A stretch of DNA of 64,000 nucleotides from Alternaria dauci (Eukaryota > Ascomycota > Dothideomycetes > Pleosporales > Pleosporaceae). The stretch lies in the NCBI RefSeq assembly GCF_042100115.1, contig NC_091274.1, positions 2,170,001 to 2,234,000 of the forward strand, written 5' to 3'. Of the stretch, positions 55,300 through 64,000 are shown piece after piece. The notes below the pieces were generated by a model that was given only the letters and a program-made list of their open reading frames with translations, was not told where the DNA came from and made no database searches. Position numbers and translations under genes: made by a program. The stretch's first letter is position 1; every line of letters begins with the position of its first letter.

Positions 55300-58200
55300 C
55301 TAGCCTTCCAGCCCAGTCTTTGTACGATCAAAGGAGAAATAGGTAGTGTACCTTGCAATCTTTTCGTCCTCGCGTTCCCTTGGCTCGACGCTCAAACTCA
55401 TCTCGTACATCTCGTGTACATCGCCCGCTGACTGCATATTGGTGAGGATGTAGTCCTGCAACTCGGGAACGGGTTGTAGCGGGTAGGGCACGTTCTGATA
55501 TTGCTGAATGTCGCGGATGACTTCAGCTGTCTTGGCGCGCTTTGCAAAGTTGATGAGGTTTGTACGTTTGATTAGAGAGGGAATACCATCTTCGATGAAC
55601 GTCAGATCGGTGAGATATACACCTAATTAGACGAGTTAGCTACTTGATGAAAAAGATTTGGTTGGGAGCTGCGTACCGAAGAAGGGTATGCAGGGTGGGT
55701 TCGCTCGATGTAACGTGTCTCGGTATTCTGCGAAATTCTTGGTACTACCCATGAGCTTACGCATGCTCTCCAAGGTTGCCATGGAGCGTTGGTTCACAGC
55801 GCTCCAGGTCCTGTTCAAGCGATGGATGGGTGCAGTTCCTAGTGCTGAGATGATGGAAGTTAGTGTGGAGAAGTTGTTCAACTGTCGACATTTCTGATAC
55901 GTGTTAGCCACTGTCCTCATATGAATCCTTAAGTTGCCTTACATCTGCCACATTGACAAAGTGCTTGATGACAATAACTCTGCGCTTGACGTCTTGCTGT
56001 GTGAGAATCATTTGTGCGACCCAGTTCGTCAACTGGTTAGAGTGTAGAATAAGCGCTTTGACGTTTGCGGCTGGGTCAGGCTCGCCTGGAGCAAGTTTCT
56101 TCTGCCATGTCTTGTTCAAGCACTCCGTCGGACGGATCTTGCCGTACAATCTAGATTCGATAATGGTGAGTTGTCGAGCGAATTCCGTTGCGTCGATATC
56201 GAGGAACTTCAGCTTCTTCATATGTTTGGGTAGAATAGGCTGCGGTGTCTGGGCACTCAAGGTAAGGACTAAGCGTTTCGTAGGCATGTCTGGTCCTCGA
56301 GATCGTTGTTCAACCGATGTCATCAGGGGTGCTGCTCCCGGAGTGCTAGTGGTCGCAACATGGTCTTTCGCAAAGTTGTACACCCGTTGAATGAGAATCC
56401 GTGCTTCCTCATCGTTGCCCTCCATCCAGTAATTATCGAACCAACTCTTGAGAATGTTGACAACTCGAAATCGAATCGGTTTCTGCTTCTTGTCTACCCA
56501 GTGTTGATAATCTTCCTTAGCCAGTCCATGAGGTGGTTGTATACTCCAGCGCTTGACCAACATCTCGAACAGCTCAGAAGCTGTAGTAAACGACCGGTAC
56601 GTGAGTAAGAAGGTATTGTTGAACGCTGGGTCGAGGCGGTCGTGACGTGTCAGCTGCTCTACGAGGCCAGCCAGAGTACCACCCTTCAGTTGAGGTGGGG
56701 TAGACTTGTGATCATAGGATATTTCCCCCTCATGGTCGAGCTTCAAGTACTCTGGTGTTTCTTCAATTGCCTGTTGGGGAATCACTGGAACTTCACCAAA
56801 GAAGTCTTTGAGCTTCTTGTTACTGTTTGCAGATCGGACTGGCTCAACCTTTGCTTCGTCGAGAGGCGTACCTGCACTGTATGTGTCCGCCTTCGGGATG
56901 TTGCCGAGCAATGGTCTCTCAGGTCCAGATGGCCCCCGGGTGTGGTTCGGCAGCTCGCTATCGGTATTTCTCCGTGGGTCTGTACGGCTTACAATGTCGG
57001 CGAGAGGGACAGTGTCCGACAATTGTTGCAACAGGCTGTATTGTTGGACGCACGTCGCTTCCAGATCCCGGGCAATTGCTCGCACAGCATTGATGCGATC
57101 CTCAAGTGAATCCCCACGTAGTTCAGCCCACTCGTCTCCCAGTGGTGCTGCTACTCCTTGACATGCAATCACAAGTTCAGATACGACATCATAGGCCTTC
57201 TGCTTCTGGACGCTAAACTCGCTTAGTTGCTGCCCTTGGGCGTCTGCGTCCAGAGACGCAAGGTTGATTTGCTCGATGGTGGATATCCAGGGCCGACAAG
57301 CCTCTAGCACCTTTCCTGCAGCACTGCATACGTGGTCGCCTATCGCCTGGTGTTTCCGATGTGAGATGACCGTGTCCCGAAGCACCAGCTGCTCATCCAA
57401 CCGCCGGAGACTGGAAACGATCAATCTCTTGACATCTTGCAGTCTTTCGAGTACGCGCGAATCAAGCTTCAGGATTGGTTCGAGGGGAGGCTCATAGTCG
57501 TCCTGGTCAGAGTACATTGAGGTGTTGGCATCACGCGAATCAGTACCGTTGTTTTGCCAGCTGCCTCCAGTGTTGTTGCCCATGACAAAGCCAGGCACAA
57601 GACGCGGAATCTCCTCTCCACGCTGCTGACGTGCTACCTCGACAAAACCGAAGACACCGTTGAGCACGCCTTCTGCCTCCTTCAGGCACTTGGAGTAGGA
57701 ATCAGGTGGGGGAAAGTCGGACGCAGCGATGTGCGAGGACAGGACTAATTTTGAGAATCGCGACATTGTTTCTCGGAAGTGAGGGTACAGGGCCTTGTTT
57801 GTGGAAATGATCGAAGGGTTGCCAGAGTGGTTGTCTGTCGTCCCCGAGCCAGCAGCAAGCAGCAGTCGCAAGTGGTCTGAAATGTCCTCGGCGCGCTTCA
57901 CGAATTCCGACCTGTCGCTGTTGTTGATGGCTTGCTTGTAGCGCTCTATGGCGCGTCGCATGTCCTCGACCATTCTGTTCCAGGTAAGAGGCACGGGGCT
58001 GACGTCGTCGTAGAACTTGCGTGAATGCGTCGCGCCGCCGCCCAGGGCTGGGCTGTTGGCGAAGGAAGTCGCCGTCGTGCCCGTAGGGGGCATGGCAGCC
58101 GAAGCTGCAAAGCTCATGCCACTTTGATCGTAGGACCTGGCCGGGTAGCCACCATTCATCGACTCCATCGACGTGGCCGACGAGAGACCATCGGACAAGC

Positions 58201-58914
58201 GGTGCCTGTGCTGTGGTGCCATGTCAGTATTCGCTCCACGTACAGGAGCGCAAAACTTACGCGCGAGCGGTACGAGCCCTTGTTTCCCGGGCCTTCCAAG
58301 TCAGAGGCCGAGGTTTCGTCGTCCGTGTCCTCCATGTTGTACCCAGAGCCCGATGCTAGCAGCTCAGCCGGCGGTCGCGACATGTCGGGCACGAAGACAT
58401 CGGTGCGGTCGCGCGGACCGCTCTCGTTGGCAGAGGGCGACTCCAAAGGCAGCTCCATTGTGCTGACGCCCGTCAGGGTGTTGAAGTAGAAGAGCATGCC
58501 GTCGGGCGTCGCCTGGGGTATCCAGAAGGCGGCTTCCTCCTCCTTGTTGTGCGGAGCATTGTTGCGCTCGAGGGGCAGTATGGTGTCGTTTCCACCGCTC
58601 AGGGACTCGCCGTCAGACGTGTCGAATTCAGCGCCGCCGGCCGACCGCGTCTCATGGTCGTCGTCGGCGTCGATGCCGTCTCTGTCGCTCTCAATGTCCT
58701 CGCTGGGGCGCTGCACGACGGCGCAGTAGTTGCTGGGGAACCAGCCGCGCACCCCATGGATGACTCCGTCCCACCAGCCGCTCTCGAGCTGGGTGATGAC
58801 CTGTATTATGTCGCCCGTCCGGAAGCTCAGACTGGTGCGGTCGTCGGCCTGGTAGTCGTATAGCGCCTTGACGTACATGCCGCCAGCGTCCGTCGTGCCA
58901 TTAAAGCCATTCAT
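55300..58914 (-). CDS. CDC25: Cdc25-type Ras guanine-nucleotide exchange factor, 4 exons
   Basis: Exons in transcript order: 58914-58261, 58210-55943, 55893-55677 and 55622-55300, coding for 1153 residues. The N-terminal SH3 domain is at about 14-68 (KALYDYQADDRTSLSF, GWWDGVIHGVRGWFPSNYC). Next is a WW-like segment (FWIPQATPDGMLFYFNTLTG) whose second Trp is Met. RasGEF_N is at about 725-860 (LVEQLTRHDRLDPAFNNTFLLTYRSF), and the catalytic RasGEF/CDC25 domain at about 885-1130 (LDIDATEFARQLTIIESRLYGKI, NWVAQMILTQ, FVNVADKCRQLNNFSTL, FFGVYLTDLTFIEDG). It loads Ras with GTP upstream of cAMP/PKA and MAPK pathways. Introns are 50, 49 and 54 nt. The last residues (YTTYFSFDRTKTG) are not conserved by eye; a further small 3' intron is possible but not clear. 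Confidence 0.93.
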
Positions 58915-61324
58915 CGTGGTGGTGATTCTTGCAGTGCCTCAGGGCGCAACCGGCGGCGTGTGGGGGCACGGGGAAGGAAGGCAACAATCTTCAGCCTCGC
59001 AGGCGCGACTCCTCTGCTGCGACCCTGGACTAGAGTAGAAGCGGTCGCAATGTGGGCCGACTGGTCTTACGACGCGGTCGTTTTCGAGGATCTGATATGA
59101 CCGCGTGTTAATGGCCGGGGTGGATGAGGGCATGCAATTGGGCTAGAGGCCGCCGGCATGCGAATGAGGAGCGCGCCTAGCTGAGCAACGCAGCGAATAG
59201 AGCCTCACACCAAGCACGCCGGTATGGATATGGTTGAGGAGAAGAACGGTTTCGAGCGGAAGAAACTGCAACACCAGGGCGGGTCGTTGGCAGCCGTCGT
59301 GAGCGGTGGAGGGCCCAGCGTCCCCACCGGCTTGTGCTGTGCCATAACCTGGGTCATCACGTGTTTGGCGCTGCCCTACCTACTACCTATGGATAAACGT
59401 AGCTAACCATGTGTCAAGTTCCGGGCCCCTCCTTTCCACACGACTATTCTCGGAAACCCGCCAGCTTGCCTACCCATTGCCTCTCATGCACGTCTATATG
59501 CCCTGCCTGCCTGCAGCCCATGTTGTGCATCGCAATATAGCCAGACGGTTGGGTAAGCGACCAAACCCCGGAGCCGGCCACATCAACTTTGTCTACGCCG
59601 CAGCTGTCAAAGCCAAAGAAGCTGTCTACATCGGCCTTGCATGGTATACATCTCCCGTTGATAATACGGCCCCACCAAGCTATTGATGTAACGCGCAAGA
59701 GCTTTTGATGCCGAAGAACCTGGCGGTAGAGCGGGCACATCAGGCTGTCCACAAGCTGTAAGCTCATCTAGAACACCGTCTGACTCGTTACATATTTCGG
59801 GGTCTTTGCGCTATGAAACGTGGTCCTCAAGGATAACCAGGGCTTCCCTCCCGTTGCGGGCGGATGCCGGCGCATCGAGGATTGTACGACCATGTATCTT
59901 GTACAACCGTCCAGACTTCAGCCTATGACGTTCTGCGTTTGTCATCCCTACACCTCGCGTTTGCACGGAATGATACCTGCTGCCCCGCAGTCCAACCAGG
60001 GATTTTCACTTGGGCTTGGTGCTGAACCCTTTGACGAGTGAACATGTCGAGGACATCAGCAGTCAATGGTTGAGGCCGGCGGCAGAACACCGCGATACTA
60101 CAAAAGCATGCCTATAGCACCTGGGTAGCAGTCCGCGGTCGTCTCGCCCATCTGATCGAGAGCGGTGACTGACACGCGTATCTCACCATGGAAGGTGTGA
60201 TGGAAGCTCGGGATGATTATTGCGGATCCTAGTGGCCGATGCCAGTCTCAAACTTGCTTGGTTTGTCGCGTGGAAGCGGAAATGGCATTTCTTGGGTTCT
60301 GCGACAATGGGCCGGAGGGTGGGTCAGTCATGAATGGATCAAGATCTTTTGCTGCCCCCGAGACGACAGTATTGTTGAGAAACGACGAAGCGTCGCTGCG
60401 GGAGGAGACATATCAAACGGAGAACAGGACGCGATAGCTGCCGTGTCGCACGTGGGGGTTGCAGCAACCACCCGTTCAGACATGACCATTGTCAAATTAG
60501 TAGATTCACTGTAACGCTGGGCCGAAAGCATGTGCCTTTCATATGCGATTTGGCTGTAGAACGGTGTTGGGCATGGCACCATGTCAATACACTGACCTGG
60601 TCAGCTTTCAACCACCATTCGTCTTCACTGAGATGAGCTAGTCGGTTGCCTCCATCACAACGAAATTAAGTGACGGCGTAGGCGGATGAGCACCGGCTCT
60701 GCCGCGTCCGTGTTACAAGGACAGACCATCCAATGCCACTTGAAACCACCACCACAACCCGCCTTGCTTCTAAAGCATTACGAGAAACGTGCTAGCGCGG
60801 GGCGGTTTCATTGAAAAGCAATGCCCCTCGCTGACACAATGGTCACCGAGGGGCCGTTAGAGGATTTGTAGGAGGCATGTGTAGCGGCTGCTGGCTTGGA
60901 GAGGTAGAGTAACGGTGAGAACAGCTAGGTGTCATGGCAGCAAGAGTGTCTGCTAGGCCGCGGCCAACGCTACAAGCTCCAGGGTCATACGCGCATCCCC
61001 GATTCAAGGAAGACAAGCGGGGCATGTTTTTAGCGGACTCTGCCACCTTGCTGCTGACGGGAGACTCTGTCGGAACGGAGATGTCTCGCCAGGCCGAAAA
61101 GACCTCGGCCAGACGGCTCGGTGGTAATGTCATATCTAACGATATGCGCAAGAAGAATCGTGTTCGCGGCATTGCAATGTTCGTATGAGCTCTCTGCAAG
61201 CTCTCTGGTCTACTGCACATGTGGACCAGACTAACATGAGATGGTGGGTCCGGGGAACCGCGTTTCTGGCCCGGATTTCTGGATAGAGTTCCAGGAACGA
61301 GCGCAGCAGACGATCGTCTCGCAA
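58915..61324. other. 2.4 kb intergenic region, RasGEF upstream
   Basis: Contains the RasGEF promoter. The scattered ORFs show no recognisable motif. Nothing else supported. Confidence 0.4.
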
Positions 61325-61764
61325 TTACTCGTGGCACAACATTTGATGGTGGAAGTTGGAGAGGCATCCTGGCGTCATGGTGTGTGTGTAGACGAGGGGC
61401 AACCCCTTTTCCCGCGCCCTTCGTCATCGCGCGACACAGACCACAGAGGGGCGAGGGGTGGGTGTTTTGTAAGTATTGGAAGCTGTTGTAAGTAGCAATG
61501 GCGCAGGCATACCTTCGTAGGAAGTGAGGCGGTGAGCCACCATGCGCATGGCCTGCATCTGATAAATGGTGCCCCGGTTACTAGACCACTCCCCCAAGAG
61601 TAAAAGCACGAGGTACTTACCGCCACTTTGGAGTTTGAACTGTCGTGCCACTTTGTCACTGGTGGATGGAGAATCGACTCCGCTGACAGCGGGTAGATGG
61701 AGAGGCCATGCTCGTTGAGGCTCTTGTGGGAAGAACCATTGGATAGGCGGCCGCCATGTTGCAT
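61325..61764 (-). CDS. Putative small protein, 3 exons
   Basis: Exons in transcript order: 61764-61621, 61558-61513 and 61368-61325, coding for 77 residues. Introns are 62 and 144 nt, both GT..AG (donors GTAAGT and GTATGC). The phases join in frame (0, then 1) and give PPVTKWHDSSNSKVA, MQAMRMVAHRLTSYEG and CLSNFHHQMLCHE. The sequence has a natural amino-acid mix and no low-complexity filler, which chance ORFs here lack. I do not recognise the family. The frame is open upstream of the ATG, so the true start may be further 5'. It is divergent from the C2H2 gene. Confidence rests only on splice signals and frame. Confidence 0.45.
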
Positions 61765-62437
61765 GTTGGTCCAGAAGCCTGTGGTTAGGGATGTCTCGGA
61801 TTGTGAGTGCAGTGCCTGGTTGCGAGGGGCCGGTTCGTAATGGAGGTTTTGTTGGTTTGATGGTTGCAAACACAAAGTGAGATGGGTGTGGAAGTCCCAA
61901 TGTCAGGTGGAGCAAGAACGACCGACCCAACATGTCGCTTGTCTCTTGTAATATGACAACTACAGATAGGACAGACAACCAGACAACCAGCCAGCCAGCC
62001 AGCAAAAGCATACTTGGTAATTAATAAATAGGTCGCGTCAGAAGCGCTAGCGTTGTAATGAGTCCAAGACCACCTGGGCAGGGGATGGTGAGGCTGGCAG
62101 CTGGGCTGCCCGTGCGCCATGCCCCCCCGATTGATTTTGGACCTTGGACCCCCCTCATTCAACACTCGCAATCCGTCTCAACGCCAACGCCGATTATCAC
62201 TCCATCATTGCGCACGCTGCCAGACGGCGCTGACGCCTGTACATCACTCTTTCGCATCGGCCATTCCGGTGCTGCACCATTGTTTATAGCGATTTTACGG
62301 GATGAACGAAGAGTACAGCTGCTCCACCACGCCCATCAACGACCTTTGACGAGACGCGTCCTCTGGCCATTTCGCTGCATCTTCCCTCATCGGCCACATA
62401 CCCCTACAACTCCATACTATACGTCGCATCCATTGAG
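61765..62437. promoter_or_regulatory. Divergent region between the mini-gene and the C2H2 factor
   Basis: 670 bp. A short CCAG/CAGC-type repeat is at about 61979-62005. It should hold both promoters. Confidence 0.35.
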
Positions 62438-64000
62438 ATGGCGTCGACCTCGTCGCCAGCCGTCCGCAAGACAGGCGCTCCTGAGAAGAAGGTAAGTAGT
62501 GCGTGTACCAAATGCATCAGAGACATCCGCTGACTTCTTGCTTTCAACAGTACAAGTGCCAGTTAGTAATCTCCCTGTACGAACTGCATGCGAGACAGAT
62601 ACTGACTCCGTCCTCCCACCCTCTAGGTTCTGTAACAGAGCCTTCTCGAGGTCAGAGCATCGTTCGAGACACGAAAGATCGCGTTCGTATTCCCCTGTTT
62701 CATTCTTTGTATTCGCGATGAAGATGCGATTGTTTTGAGCGGGGTAGCTGTTTGTTGATGCGGGACATGCGCGACGTGGTCGCGCGCTGCGGGGAAGACA
62801 AGAGAAACAAGATCGCTAACTTGCCCCTCACCACAGATACCAAAGAGAGGCCTTTCAAGTAAGCAAACGCGGCTGTACAAGCTACACGTGAGACATGTAC
62901 TGACTTTGCATCAGATGTTTAAAGTGTAGATCCACGTTCGTACGTCGCGATCTTCTCCTGCGCCACGACCGCACCGTTCACGCCAAAGACGGTGGCGCGC
63001 CCCTTCCCAGTGAGCAAAAGCGCCGAACAAACACCAAGGCGGCCGACCAAGGGCCTTCCAAAGCCGCTCCCGTCGAAACTGCGACGACTCTCGAGCGCAT
63101 CGAAGCTGACAACGATGCGATGCACGAGGATGAAGACCTCAACGCCGCTGCCATGTTGATGACCGATTTCCATCACAAGGCAATGGCGAGCCAGGAACCC
63201 GAGATGATTCCCGAGCACAACGAGCCCGTCATATCGCCCACGGGCCCATCCATGATGGAGCCTGTCATCCCATACACTGCTCCAGGCCAGAACATGCTGC
63301 CTCAGATGCCGTGGAGAGACTCAATGGTACCTCAGTCAGAGCCCAAGTCCTCGCCCAACACACACTCAGCCTTCAACAGCGCCAGCGCGCTTGGCTCACA
63401 TCCCCATCAGCTTCCGCCATTAATGGAACGCACCATGTCCGGCAGCGACAGCCTCGCACCTACTTTCTCGGCAATGAATGGCGGTAACGGACTGGGTACC
63501 CCTGGCGCTCTTTCGCCCTATCCCTCCATGATGGGCCCCGTATCGCCTGTTGATTACCGCAAGTCGCCCGGCCCCAACCAGGCTCTGATGATGACCCGCG
63601 CCCCCCAGCTAGACTCGGAGGAGCAGTGCGCAAGAATATACGAGAACATCAAGCAGTATGACAGTGAAAACGCGCTCTTGGAGACGTTCCACTTGCCAAG
63701 TCTGAACACGCTGAACCGCCTGTTGAAGACGTACTTTGATCTGTTCCACCACCATCTGCCCTTCTTGCATCCTGCCACCTTCAACCCTACTGAGGTGTCT
63801 GCCCCGCTGCTGCTTGCCGTGCTATCGATAGGTGCCCTGTACATCTTTGATCAGGATCAAGCCTACATGCTGCACATTGGATCAAAGGTTTTAGTCAACC
63901 AATTCCTGCAAAACAAGGAGAACTTCAGTTCCCGCAAATGCCCTCTATGGACTATGCAGAGCACCCTCCTTAACATGATCTTCAGCAGCTGGAGTGGTGA
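62438..64000 (+). CDS. C2H2 zinc-finger transcription factor with fungal TF domain, 3' partial, micro-exons
   Basis: Exons as read: 62438-62491, 62551-62561 (11 nt), 62627-62682, 62837-62858 (22 nt) and 62915 onward to the window edge, where it is cut. Together they encode two fingers: YKCQFCNRAFSRSEHRSRHERSH (C-x2-C-x12-H-x3-H) and CLKCRSTFVRRDLLLRHDRTVH (C-x2-C-x12-H-x4-H), joined by the classic TKERPFK linker. The junctions fall inside the first finger and linker, so the micro-exons are needed to complete them. After the fingers comes a long disordered region rich in Pro, Met and Ser (VISPTGPSMMEP). From about residue 290 comes a fungal-specific TF domain start (LETFHLPSLNTLNRLLKTYF, FHHHLPFLHPATF). 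This C2H2 plus Fungal_trans pairing is known from AmdX-like regulators. Introns are 59, 65, 154 and 56 nt. Confidence 0.86.

Noticed and set aside
60843..61427. 194-codon minus-strand ORF overlapping the third exon of the mini-gene
   Set aside because: Low-complexity composition without motif; it starts with ATG only late and conflicts with the spliced model.
61424..62011. 195-codon minus-strand ORF starting MLLLAGWLVV, looking like a signal peptide
   Set aside because: The hydrophobic start is produced by a CCAG-type repeat read in that frame, and the frame runs through the introns of the better spliced model.

Overview
The window looks like nuclear DNA of a filamentous ascomycete, probably a dothideomycete close to the Pleosporales. 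The genes are protein-coding on both strands and closely spaced. Introns are mostly 48-80 nt with GT..AG ends and CTRAC-type branch sites. The gene content is typically fungal: Vac8, Cdc25-type RasGEF, hybrid histidine kinase, Zn2Cys6 and C2H2 regulators, and GPI-anchored secreted proteins. I placed splice sites by eye, keeping reading frame and recognisable family motifs; no transcript data were available. I found no rRNA, tRNA, CRISPR array or intact transposon.

Layout. 1-9 kb: the 3' part of a tRNA pseudouridine synthase, a PARG-like protein, an apple/PAN-like secreted protein and a WDR44/Dgr2-like WD40 protein. 9-16.4 kb: ribonucleotide reductase small subunit, with a dense cluster of ACGCGT elements in its introns and upstream, followed by a 1269-residue hybrid histidine kinase. 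16.9-24.9 kb: Pol III subunit Rpc4, Vac8 and a Ser/Thr kinase. 26-31.5 kb: a secreted glutaminase broken by one nonsense codon, a small membrane protein, a DUF1749 hydrolase and a GPI-type small secreted protein. 33.6-41.4 kb: an MFS sugar porter with a GC-AG intron, a MARVEL-like protein, a Zn2Cys6 regulator, a protein with a SUMO-interacting motif, and an RGG protein with two copies of a short motif. 42-52.2 kb is gene-poor and rich in secreted-protein genes: a 200-aa secreted protein, a 2EXR/F-box-like protein, two related cysteine-rich mini-proteins on opposite strands, a GPI-type protein and a GPI-anchored GH16. 55-64 kb: a Cdc25-type RasGEF, a three-exon mini-gene and the 5' part of a C2H2 factor whose zinc fingers are encoded partly by micro-exons.

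How they relate. There is no operon or clear biosynthetic cluster. Most genes are housekeeping (tRNA modification, dNTP supply, Pol III, vacuole inheritance, Ras signalling). The accessory signal lies at 42-52 kb and in the secreted or cell-surface genes elsewhere. The most notable finding is the pair of cysteine-rich mini-proteins at 45.17-45.49 kb (minus) and 46.85-47.16 kb (plus). They share a cysteine framework, a C-terminal motif and a phase-0 intron, and no single open frame shows either one whole.
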